Source: Tubiluchus corallicola (lineage: Eukaryota > Priapulida > Priapulimorpha > Priapulimorphida > Tubiluchidae). From it: a stretch of DNA of 64,000 nt. The stretch lies in assembly GCA_030141605.1 (NCBI GenBank), contig JAQGDQ010000135.1, positions 356,001 through 420,000 of the forward strand. Direction: 5' to 3'. A program made the position numbers and the translations under genes. This document shows positions 49,200 through 60,599 of this stretch, piece by piece (within the stretch, counting starts at the first letter, position 1; each line of letters begins with the position of its first letter). The notes under the pieces were generated by a model. That model made no database searches, was not told the origin of the DNA, and worked only from the letters and a program-made list of their open reading frames with translations.

Positions 49200-51600
49200 A
49201 TTATATTTCGCCAGTTATATTTGTATGTATAATATATGTTTACTACCACTTATAGTAAGGTACATGTGCTATTAATCCTGAAATATGTTCTTTTATGTTG
49301 TACATATCATACTGAAATAAAGTTATAAGTGAATAAAGTCTTAGTATGAATTAGCAAATTTGTTAAATCATTCTTAAACTAAAATATCCTTAGTTTTTGT
49401 GTGTAGTATAAACAGTAAATGCAAACAGTGAACATTATCCTAAAATTTTTGATTATTAAAAAAACAAATACTTTAGAAAAAACTAGGAAAAACATTGATT
49501 CAGTTAATGTAAGTGATACAAGCTTATACGTCACGTTATACATTATTGTAGTATTAATTTATCTTTGAAACTTGTATCAACAATAATTTTAACCGCATGA
49601 GGCTAAAAGAAAAATGTGGACTACTACGCAGACGGCGACTGTGTCTAATTTTAATTTCTCCAGCGTGGCCGTGAAATATACCCTTTAAATGGATCTGCCA
49701 CTACATTTGTTACATTGTTGTGGTTTTTTCATTCTAGGCTTATGCCAAACTATTGATTATTGATGCTAAATTATCTAGAACACCATTTACCGTTGTCATG
49801 ATCCGTTTTTTATTTCATAAAAATTTGGAATACACGTTGTTTGCCTCATAATGAATAAGTAACCGAGTTTTGCAGCCGACTTATTGCTGGTTTCGCACCT
49901 ACTATTAGATCAATAGTTATGGTTATAAAATATGTAAAGACTAATGAACGTGCTAATGCATTTAATATCTTTTATAGTTTCTGACGCCTAATGCTTTTTA
50001 AAATAACACATTTTATTTTTCTCTGTTAAAAAAGCCAACGCGTTTACTGAGTTATTTGGTTATTGATGCTAAATGCTAACTAATCAACGTGTATTTATTT
50101 ATAATATTGTATTCTGTTTTAAATTGTCAAAATTCACCTTTCGTGCATGTTATTTTATACATTTTATCAGCGTAATTCCATTGTGTAACTGACTAAGCCG
50201 TCTTCAGTGATGCTGCAGATTGTACTATTGTACATTTAGACCAACTCAATTTTTATGAATTCAACGCACGATGGCAGCACTATTCGGTAGCTCGGAACTA
50301 AACTCTAACTTGACGTCTTCGTGTTTCCTTTGCTGATACAACTTTCGTACGTGCACATTATAATTCGATTGTGTAATTGGTTAAACACTGTCTTTAATCG
50401 CGCTGCAGGTTGTACTAGTGTAGATACAGACCAACCCAATTTTTATTAGTTCAACGCTAAATGGTAGTAATATTCAGTGCTTCAAAGCCAAACTCTACCT
50501 TAAAAACTTTGTGTTTTGTTTACTACAAACCTACATCGTTTTACTATAGGCTATACTGCAGCGCAAAAAATCAAGAAAGTCACATTAATGTTTTGTATTA
50601 AACATTACAAGGATAAATCACGAATGCATAATTATAACAATATGAGTTAGAATATCATAAAGCACAACTTGAATAATACACATGCTATAGTCTGTATATC
50701 TTAAAAAAACTAGTAATAAAATGCTATAGCCAACGCTCCCAGTGTTCCGTGAGTGGCTATCCTATGCTTGTTTTATAATTTGACTTTGCTTGGCCGAAAT
50801 CGCAATTATATCAAAACGTGCGTTGGAATAGTGCAATAAAACATGTAATTTGTTTGCCTTGGTACAGTTCGAACGCGGCTAATTAGTCACTTTCTATAAA
50901 GTAGCGTAATTCTTCCGTGCACGATAATCAATATTTTCACAAGTCTTAATGAATAACTTGATTAGGCTCTTTTGAAATTTCTCTTTCCATTTATCAATAA
51001 TTCAAAGAGAACTATTATGTCTCTGTTACATTGTGTCTATTATGTCTAAACTGGGGAAAAGGTACAGCTGATCAAACTGATCAAATTCATTTCAATTTTT
51101 TATACATGTCTAGTAATACGACACGTGTTACCTTTACTATATTACTTACTAAAATAATAATAATAGTAATGATGATGATAATAATGTTAATAATAACAAT
51201 AACGAGAGGATAACAGTTCTTCTGGTTCGTCTAGTACTTTAGGCAAACTATTGACAAATTTTTTGTTTCACGTTTTTTTCAGCTCTACATAATGGTTGTT
51301 GTCTCACATAAATCCTTTACCAAGGGTTTTTGTTATCTAATTATAAGAACTGATTAGTTATTCATAACTTATTTCGAGAATTTGAAAATAGAAAAATCTC
51401 TAGTAATTTGCCACGTTACTTCTGGCCCGCATCCGATATCACCTCGATCATTATCTTTTGTTTTTATGCCTCCGTGTTTCATCAAATTTTGTTAAATTGT
51501 TGCAAAGTTATTCAAAGAGCGTTTATGATCGATCAGTAATTTTGTTTAATACGCTGCTTACGGAATGATAGTGCTAAATATACACACACATATTTTATAA
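49200..51600. other. Intergenic DNA with one tandem duplication
   Basis: No exon recognised. Contains the ~195-bp duplicated block at 50163-50540 and a short AAT/ATG-rich tract at 51153-51206. Confidence 0.5.
50163..50540. repeat. ~195-bp tandem duplication
   Basis: Two diverged units share ATTGTGTAA(C/T)TG, GTTGTACTA-type, AGACCAAC(T/C)CAATTTTTAT, TTCAACGC and AACTCTA blocks in the same order. Confidence 0.75.
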
Positions 51601-51639
51601 TTAAGTTAATTCAGCACAGATATTCGTTTTAAAAAACGA

Positions 51640-52330
51640 ATGCCTTAAATTGCTGGAAAAAAAGAAACCTCAAAGTCAATTACACGAAATCTGAAGAGAA
51701 TCCAATATTTCAAGGGATGGAGATCAATCTTAGAAGCTTTGCAAATATACGGGATCACTGCTTAACACAGAAGAGGATATCAGAAATAGGAAACAGCGGG
51801 CAATGTATCCAAAATAAATCAAATTTAATCAGTAAGAAACTACCCTCAAAACAAGGTTGCGACTCTTCAATGCATATGTAGCTAGTATCTTCATGTACAA
51901 CAGTGAAATGTGATATTTGACTGCAACTCAGGAAACAGAAATAGATGTGTTTCACAGAGGTCTATACTCAGAAAAACCTTAAAAATAAAATGGCTATATA
52001 TCATTTCGAATGAGCAGCTGTATAACAGAACCACAGAGGATCTTTGAAGCACTAAAATCAAAACCAGAAGGCTAAGATGGGTAGGACATTTAAGGAGATT
52101 GCCAGAAACAACACTAGTAAAGTTAGCATGAAACCTGCTAAACGACCTCCAGGCAAACCAAAAACAGCTTGGATATCAATTAAGAAAGATTTACAACAGC
52201 TGAAAGCAAAAACTTAACAATAGCGCCAAAGGAGCTGAAAACTTCAGCTGCAGGCAGGAAACAGTGGGGTGCTCCAATAAAGGAGAGAGGCTTTATGTCT
52301 ATAACTGATGTTTAGAGCAACAGAAGATAA
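51640..52330 (+). mobile_element. RTE-like LINE 3' part relic
   Basis: Frames with several stops read TEEDIRNRKQRAMYPK, LKTRLRLFNAYVASIFMYNS, then TRRLRWVGHLRRLPETTLVK and AKRPPGKPKTAW. These are the C-terminal blocks (RLRWxGHxxRxP, PGRPxKTW) of RTE-type reverse transcriptase ORFs. Confidence 0.8.
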
Positions 52331-52334
52331 AGAA

Positions 52335-54060
52335 GAAAAAAGTATTATACAACCCCAACATTTTGCGGACTATGCGGTTTCTATGACACGTAATATTTTG
52401 ATGTTTTCACTGACGTCGTAAACGTTTACTTTTCACAGGTATAGGTATAGAAACGGAGGTGTATTGACAAGAGAAAGCGAAGTGGAGTGCACTTGGTAGC
52501 AAGTGTTTCTTGCTTACGCGAAACATTCAAGGAGTCGCTCAAAAGTTGAAAGTTATGTTGAGGACAACAGCTGATAAAAATTTAATCAGTTCACGATGCT
52601 ATAATGTTTGCCCAAAAGAACCATAATTTGGATTTGCCCCTTTCCGCTTTTTGCACGAAGTGAGACAAATGTGGCATTTTATTTTTGTTCGCTTAGTTGG
52701 CTGAAATTGTCGTGGCCCTTCCATAGCAATTATAAATCACCTAGGTCGTTGTCTTCGTCGTCATCACGCCAGCACGTCCGCTACACATGCTTATTTTCAA
52801 TCAATAACGATAACCATAATTATGTATGAAATCTGCAGCTTTTAAGTTATGGTTATTATCCCCGTAGGTTCTACGCGAAGTCCAAAGAACTCCACTGCTC
52901 GCTTGACTCAAGAAAAACATGCTGAAATTATGTGGGCTCTTTGATTAATAACTCGATTTGTACCCGAGAAAACCGGAAAAGTACGGTTTGTGAGTTCATT
53001 AACCTTAAGTTTTGTTATCTTTACTTTTTCAACAAACTTCAGTTACAATCTTCCTCTGTAAAAGCTAAAATAAAAGCTAAAATGTCTTCGGACAAAATTA
53101 AGTTTAAATTAATTATTGTAAGATACACGTATACACTTTTGGCAGTTATTTTGCAAACGTTTTTTAATCTATATTCAAAAAATAGGGCTAGTGACCATTC
53201 AAAATTGCTGGCTACAATTAAAAAGTAAAACGTGAATGTAAATCCAGAAAACTGCCACAAATTTTCTAGAAATATTGGTATTTTTCTTAGAGCAAGTGGA
53301 GTTGTAAGTTGTAAAAAATAGTGTGCTGGTGCAGAATTTCAGCGGAATAAAATGTTCAAAGAAAAGCTGTAAATTTAAACGGTTATCCAGCATCTAGGAA
53401 TGTGCATGGTGAAATTATGAGACGGCTGCAAAACGAATACTCCTACCAAAAGAGGACATGAGAGCGTCCTTTATAGCAGCTAAAGAGGCTCATTATATAT
53501 GCAATTCGACCTACCAGGTTTATCTCCAATACTTTATTCTTTCGGGCATGTCTGGTTATAAATATTTAATTAATAACGTTCGTTTTTTAATTTATTAAAT
53601 CCTATAGCGAAAACTTACTAAACTTGGTTTATTTTTGGCTCTTTCTTCTCCTTACATGTAACAAATGTTGCTTGTATTGTTTTATGAACATGCACAGTGG
53701 TCTCAGGTGCAAGGAGATCGTACTTGCAGCGGGCGTGCTTCGCCAGCCTGCGTGAAACCCGTTATGAAGCCAAATAACAGGACACATCTTCAGCAAGTTG
53801 ATCTCAGCTGCCGCGTGTTGTACAACTCAAATTGATTTGCTAATGAATCCTTTTGCAGTTCGCATGCCTCGTGGACGTTTCGACAGAAAGAAGCCGGTGT
53901 TGTTTGTGCTAGGAATGTCAGCGCACTATTGTTGTTCCACTTTACCGCACTAAAGTACTCTCCGCCTGACGGAACTGGCAGCAAAAGACGCGGAAATGAC
54001 GGAAGCGTTGCAAAGTCGAATCCTTTGGCGAGTTTAATTCAACCTTTTTGACCTTGGCGA
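52335..54060. other. Upstream region of candidate gene C
   Basis: No supported exon. Composition becomes less AT-rich from about 53690 towards the exon at 54149, fitting a promoter/5'UTR region. Confidence 0.35.
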
Positions 54061-54148
54061 ACATACTTTAACATTGTTGTGCTGTGAAGGTGCGGAATTT
54101 ACCATCTGAGTAACTCGTGCGAGAGTTTCGGTGAAATTTATTGGAAAA

Positions 54149-54197
54149 ATGATTGTAAATTGGAACTTGCTGATGATGATTTTCTTCGCATTTCTGG
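54149..54197 (+). CDS. Gene C: probable first coding exon with signal peptide
   Basis: ATG in GGAAAAATGA context, 16 codons plus 1 nt, then a strong donor CTGG|GTGAGT. The encoded MIVNWNLLMMIFFAFL reads as the start of a secretory signal peptide. It is preceded by a few hundred bases of more balanced base composition than the surroundings, as for a promoter/5'UTR. No following exon could be recognised before 64000, so the product is unknown; a secreted or type I membrane protein is the inference. Confidence 0.5.
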
Positions 54198-54514
54198 GTG
54201 AGTGTTAATCTTTTAACCTCTGGGAAATAACAAGGATATCCTCATGGTCTAACTAACAATTATTATTTATCATTTGCCATTGTTGGCCACGCATCAATTG
54301 AATAACGTACAAAAGACTGCAAATCAAAAACTGCTGACCTGTCTTTAATGATGTAACGCTGATAGTTGGTTTCTCTGCTATATAAAAAACATGCACTTAA
54401 TGGACTAACCAAAACTCATTCTCATCAGGTCGAATAGCGTCGAAAGTGTAAAAGAATTAACGTCTAAGTGCAAAAGAGGAGTAGCCCAAGTTTGTTGCAT
54501 TAGTTTTTCACAAA

Positions 54515-55020
54515 GCAATGAATGAATGAATGAATTTTATTTGCACTTGTAACAAAAGTAATAACGCAAACATAAATAGTAAAAAGTTAAGTGTCAGAGT
54601 AATCAGCGCTAACAAAGCAAAAAAAAAAAAAATCCGATGCACAAAATCACAATTACTTTACGACAGCGGCTTAAGGAACCCCACAAGTTAGTACAATAAA
54701 AGTGTGGATCATTAAAACTTTATAAAATTACGACCCATGAGCCGAAAAAGACACTTGGGTGAGAATTTACAAATGAACCATGCAGAAAACCTTGTAATTT
54801 GTTAGTGACTATTGTAAAATAAATATTTACCATTTGTATGTACATTGGAATTCAGAGGACCACTACTAAATGCATATTTTAAACTAGCGAAAACTTTTGA
54901 GATGACTATTGAAATTACAATTTTTCAAAGAGGTATTGAAGGAAGCTAAGGAGAGAGAGCCATGACAACAAGAAAAGGAAGAGAAATCCAAAGTGATATA
55001 GCTCTAACAAAGACAGAGTT
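54515..55020. repeat. Dispersed repeat R1, copy 2
   Basis: Same family and orientation as 27436-27925, beginning GAATGAATGAATGAATTTTA. It lies just inside the first intron of candidate gene C. Confidence 0.65.
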
Positions 55021-55159
55021 TACTTAATGTGTTTACTTAATGATTATTAGTGAGCGCAGAGTTGTTTACTTTTCGTACGCGTGGAAGTTATTTATTATGG
55101 TGAATAACAGAACCAGTGCACATTGAGTTAGATTAAATAATACTAATTGGAGTCATTAA

Positions 55160-55775
55160 AGGAAAATCGTATCCAATCTTAAACTGTAGGTCAAAACAAT
55201 GTACTCTTTAAAATATTTAAAGGGAATATACTATTTTTTAAAGAATGACTTACGTGCAAGAATTATTACCAAACAAACGCAATTTCCCTGTTCGCGCGGT
55301 TAGTTTTTCGCTGTTCCATGCACTTCGCCATTCGTTAATTAGATGGGTACTAGCGCCTGCATTTCGGAAACGCGTTACACAAAAAACAAGTGCTGTACCT
55401 CTGATTTAATTTCATAGGTGTTCGTTTCATAGACACACGTTCTAGAACTCAAGCGTTAGCACAGCAGTAAATTTGAAATTTAACTTTTTCTCTTAAAACT
55501 TGCCGCGTTTTAGTATAACACACTGTATCTTGCAGTAGCACTGTACTCCAAATTTCGCTTTTGCAAACACGTGCAACACGATCATAGAATGTTTGTGCTG
55601 TTGAAAATTAAGTTCATTTGTGATCAATAGTTGGGCTCGCCCCGCCATTAACAAAGATTTTAATCAGTTATTTAATTATGAGAAACGCTTTTGCAGCATT
55701 ATTGATGTTAAAGTGAATACTTTTTACCGTCTTTCAAAATGGGGTAGGACATGAAAAATCACCCTGTTTTCCCTT
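55160..55775. repeat. 600-bp repeat R4, copy without flanking inverted arms
   Basis: Shares long blocks with 57857-58465, such as CTCTTTAAAATATTTAAAGG, GTAGCACTGTACT and AAAATGGGGTAGGA. Confidence 0.8.
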
Positions 55776-56244
55776 AAGTAGATGTTGGTACCAGCTCTGA
55801 AACCTTGTTCCACCTCCTTCCTTATGTGTTTTTCGCTTCTAAAACCATAGGTGTAACATGGCTTCAGTGAAAACATTTGTTTTAGCTTAGCACGATTTCT
55901 CTGACGGGTGTGGTAACAAAACTTAAAGATCGCCTGTTAGGCTTAGCGTGCTGATCATTAAATTGATACCTTCTGCGAATTTATATTATTATGTGCAAGC
56001 GAATTATTATCAAAGTAAGCAAGGCCATAAATATACTGAGTAAATGCAGCTGTCATGATGTTTTACGTGGAATGCTTCTCAGTCAAAGTTTGCACAAAAT
56101 ATGGCAGCTCAGCACATCGTGCTGGCTGTGCTGAGGTAGAATTTCTGTGTTGCAATTTTAGATAAAAAACAATTCATACCTTTCTTTCACTGTCTCTTTT
56201 TCTCACTCCTATTTCTCTCCTTTTTTCTTTTTCTCTCTCCTTCT

Positions 56245-56700
56245 CATTTATTTTATTTATTTATTTAGTACGTAATCTTTATTTTAAAAAATATTTACAA
56301 GAAAGTATAAAATATGAAAGCAGGATAAACGTACTTACAGCACAGAATAAAATTTTACAGATAAAAAGGGCTTGTTAATAGATTACGGATAAAAACACAG
56401 AGAGCAAAGGCTACTTAAAGCTACCTATTAAAATATAAACGATTATTCAGATTTACATCTTTTAAATGGTTTTAAAAACTTTGCTACTCTGAGGACAGAC
56501 CAAAGGGGCAGTTCCAGAAAGTTCATTCCAGGTTTTAATTGTTTTATTTGGAATTTTTTTTTGAAATAATCAAGTCAGCAGCGGGTAGGCTTTAACTTTA
56601 AGCGGCGACACCTGGTTACATTAGATAAAGGTGCTTGTTTCTTTATCTGCAGAACTGTCTCCACGTAACAGAATAACACATTGTCAGATCACATTGTGTT
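56245..56700 (-). mobile_element. LINE 3' end relic
   Basis: Begins with a (TTTA)n tract (the complement of an ATAA tail) at 56248-56270. The minus strand contains KTIKTWNELSGTAPLV, resembling the WN.LP/L block at the end of CR1/L2-type ORFs. Weak. Confidence 0.45.
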
Positions 56701-57600
56701 CGGCGAAATACAACTGCTTCAAGGTTGAAAAACGCTAATCAGCTGCCAATATTTGCTAGGCTTTAGTAATGCAATTGTGCAGTCATTCTCATTATAGCAT
56801 TCACGGAGCGCAAATCATTTTCTAATTGTATAAAGTGATCCTGACACTTCTAACGTTCCTTAAACTCAATCAGGGAGGTTCCAGCAAGGACAACTGCAAA
56901 AGCTAATTCAGACTTGACACATAAACTTCATGACATTTACGCAACCGTTTCAGCTGCTCATATGTTCTGGCGTATATAATAATTTATAAATATGGAGCTT
57001 TGAATTTTCTATCAGGAAAAATATAATTATCGATTTGCTTAGACATGCTTTTTACGTTTTTACTTATTTATCCAGCAGTAGATAAAACTAGCTAAAATTG
57101 TTTGTCAAGATCAAAAGACTTCTTATTAGCTGGTTGTATTACTCAAAAATGAAAGAGTTAATTTCCTAAGACCGTGTTAAGATCTTCGTAAAGTTCAAGA
57201 ATTTTTTAACGTCTGATAAGTTGCGGGAGAATAATTTCCTATTAACTGAATTACATTAAGCACTAAATTACGCATGCTTTATTAAGATGCTCTTTAACCA
57301 CGTTTTTAGCTAATTTGGACGTTGCTAGTGCTAAATATACTGTCGATTCTTTCCTAATACGAAGGTTTGCTGATGGCTCCTTTCTGTATCTAACTATTTA
57401 CGGAAATTTTTGAGCCAATTTTATGCATGGTGAAAAATTAATAAGCAAATGTAATTTTAATGGAGCTATTTGTTGCCTTTTCTGTAGTCATCATGTAATT
57501 TAGTATTATTTTCTGCACGAGTTCGTTGATAGCGAGAAAAGTTATTGTCTACTGCTTGAAAACATATTCATTCTACTACTTGTCTGGTTTCATTGTACAA

Positions 57601-58778
57601 AGAGCATTCGTGAAATAACACATTAGACGAAAACATAAAGCCCATATACGGTTCACGAGACGAATAAAACAAATAAGGTAGGATGACATACTGTTAGAAG
57701 TAAAGGTTTCAAACAAATTGGTTAAGTGTCGGAATGTACACATTTTAGCAAAAGAAACGTGTGCGGCTGGACACCAATGGTGACATTACAGAACCAAAAC
57801 AACAAAAATGAATAAATCGCAAATACCTGAAAGTAACACAAGGATAACAAGCTTAAAGGAAAACGGGACCCAATCCAAAATTGTAGGTCAAGGCAATCTA
57901 CTCTTTAAAATATTTAAAGGGAACATTACTATTTTTTAAAGAATTACTTACGTGAAAGAATTATTACCACAAAAAAGTAATTTCGCATTCTTCCGGCTAG
58001 TTCTTCACTGTTACATGCATTTCACCATTCGTCAGTTAGCTGGGAATGTTGGCACCTGCATTTCGCAAACGCGTTGTATGAAAAACAGGTACTGCACCTC
58101 TCAGTTCAGACTTGTTCGTTTCTGACGTAATAGACACGTTTGAGAGTTCGTGCGTGAGCAAGCGGTAAACTTGGAAATTTCAATTTTTAATTAAAATTTG
58201 CCGAGTTTTTCTATGATACACTGAATGCTGTAGCACTGTACTTTAATTTTCGCTTTCGCAAACACGTTCAATTCGCTCATGAAATGTTTGTGATGTTGAA
58301 AATTGCGTTCGTTTGTAACATCATCACCAGCTGGGCTTGCCCGCCTTTAATTAAGTTTTTAATCTATTATTTAATGATCAGAAATGCTTTGGCATTATCA
58401 TATGTGTTAAAATGTATACGTTTTACTGTATTCAAAATGGGGTAGGATATGAAAAATCGTTCTGCTTTGCTTTAACAAATTATTACTTAGTTTTCGCACA
58501 GTTACATTAATGTTTTCAGGTAGCAATATTTCATCTATCGTAAGGCTCTTACCTTGGCGATACAATGGCCAAGGCAACAAAAAATGTTCGTTTGATTAAA
58601 ACCGAAAGCTACAATTACAATTCGGTAGCAATCTTGAGAGAAAAGGTCATAGTTAGGCTGAGAAAACCCAACTATGATGGATAGAAATTCCCACATAAGA
58701 AATGCTTCTGAGGTCTCGTGAACCTTATATGGGCTTTATGTTTTGATCTAATGTATTATTTGATGAACGTTCTTCATA
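57601..58778. mobile_element. Inverted-repeat element carrying R4
   Basis: Arms of about 65 bp: 57601-57664 (ACATAAAGCCCATATACGGT with TCACGAGAC) and 58711-58778 (GTCTCGTGAACCTTATATGG with GCTTTATGT) are reverse complements with some mismatches. The interior contains repeat R4 (57857-58465). No transposase frame, so a non-autonomous DNA element is likely. Confidence 0.7.
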
Positions 58779-59750
58779 AATTGTTTCTCCGAATTTTAAT
58801 TACGCTGCATTGCACAAATTTTTATTACTCAGTGCTTTGTCACAACGTTTACTAGTATAGTTTTAAACTTATAAAAGTCGCTTATAATAAAGGAATACGC
58901 ATGCCTTTTAAACAACCTTTCCATTGCTCTGCCAGAAGCATGTGTCTTGGTCTCGAGGTGCCCTATTTTGATGTTATTTTACAGAAAAATATTTACAGTC
59001 TAAAGATGCATCTATTTAATAGTCTTAACAGTTTGAAAAATTTTTAACAGTGATTGTATTGTTTTATCTAAAATTTACCAATATTGGATAAATCAGCTGT
59101 ATATAGAAGTCTTTTAATTTTAAATTTTTAAATCTTGTAAATGTATTTTGCCAAATTTTTTTCCTGTAGACAATTTTATCGCGGTAGTATTTTATGTATG
59201 AGTGACGATATAGCTATTGTACATATGTAGCAGTTTTGATTGTATGTGTGTTGATATTATGGGTTTTTACTTGGAATACAATGCATCTTATCTTTGTCTT
59301 TATCATTTTACACTTTGGCTTCATAATTACGCCTAAGTTTGACACAAAATTTTCAATATTTGAAACACTGAAATAAATTGAATCCCAATTCTAAGCTGGT
59401 GGGATGATGGGTTCTGTAAGTTCGTGCACTCAACAGAAATCTGTGGCGGTGTTGTCCCGGTTGGAGTTATCCAATCCATTTCAAGCTGTTTGAAAAGATG
59501 TGGGCTGATAGGGAAGATGACACAAATTTAGAGAAACGACGTGTGAATGATGCGACTCGTAGCTTTTACTATTAACACTTACGCGTTTTCTCTTAATGTC
59601 CTGGTGAACCGAGAAAAAGGTCTGTAAGAAAGTATTTTCCGTATCGGAAGACCAAACTGACCGACAAATCGAATAGGCAAAACGCAAATTAGTGACGTCA
59701 ACCAGTGTTTAGGCATGCAGTCGAAAAGATGGATAGACCGATTACACAGA

Positions 59751-60064
59751 TTATCCTGACTTCTTTTGCAAATCCGCCCTCAATTTCACACAATCGTGAA
59801 GCCATTGGCAAAATGGGTGACATTTTCTCGAGAAAAGAGCTTGGCGTCGCGTTTTAATTAACGCCTCTGTCCAAGCGAATCTTTGCACAATGCTTTGATC
59901 AATCTGCGCCAGTTGCAATAGCTTACCGGCCGTCAGCGGCTCATTAACCGAATCAGATGCACTTGATTCAGCGGATGAGGTATTTATTGTCGAAAAGACC
60001 CTCAATAGTCGCACGCAAGGGAATCGTTCCATGTCCAAGCAGGCATTTGCTATTCTATTTTAGA
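59751..60064 (-). CDS. Hypothetical reading frame, unrecognised
   Basis: Minus-strand frame of about 100 codons beginning near NACLDMERFPCVRLLRVFST and ending CQWLHDCVKLRADLQKKSG then TAA. Base composition is clearly more balanced than the AT-rich neighbourhood, and the residues look protein-like (amphipathic helices, few low-complexity runs). I recognise no family. It adjoins an inverted repeat of mobile-element type (60213-60375), so it may be element-derived. A GTAAGC inside the frame (about 59930) could be a donor. Confidence 0.3.
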
Positions 60065-60212
60065 CCGATAGCTGAGCAATGTGCAATCGCGCTGAGTAAC
60101 TTGATTATTAGAAAAATATAATACATAATATATAATATACGCATCGGATAAAATAACATATGTATAGGACTTAAAATATGAGAGCTCTCCTGAGACTTGT
60201 CATATAAAACAT

Positions 60213-60375
60213 GAATTAAACGTTGAGGGTCCTTTACGGTCTCACAATAGATTATTTCTTTCAGGAGCTTTCGCCCTGCTAGCAACACGAGTCTATTCAG
60301 TTGACGAGGCCCATTGGGGCGAAAACTCCTGAAATAAATAATCTACTGTGACTGTAAAGGGCATTCAACGTTATT
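60213..60375. repeat. Long hairpin with hammerhead-like core
   Basis: Arms 60213-60266 and 60319-60375 are near-perfect reverse complements (AGATTATTTCTTTCAGGAGC against its partner). The right arm includes TTGACGAGGCCCATTGGGGC then GAAAAC, which resembles the CUGANGA-stem-GAAA core of hammerhead ribozymes but with the first core C as U. Confidence 0.6.
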
Positions 60376-60599
60376 TGTCATGTTAATATATGCATATGTA
60401 ACAGTAATATATACACATTATGTTGTGAACCTGTCAGTGGCATTTCTTCAACGAGTCACGAGGGTACAGACAACTCGTGCCAGTTCGGAATACCAGAATA
60501 GGCAGGCTAGAGCGTCAGATTCCTCTGCATAACGAGCTGGAAGAGATCTTAAATTTAATTACAAATGACTTAGTTTCGGATTTCTGCGTGATCTAACCT

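Noticed and set aside
52932-53228. 98-codon plus-strand frame
   Set aside because: AT-rich with Lys/Ile/Asn bias, overlapped by frames on the opposite strand, no motif and no splice context.
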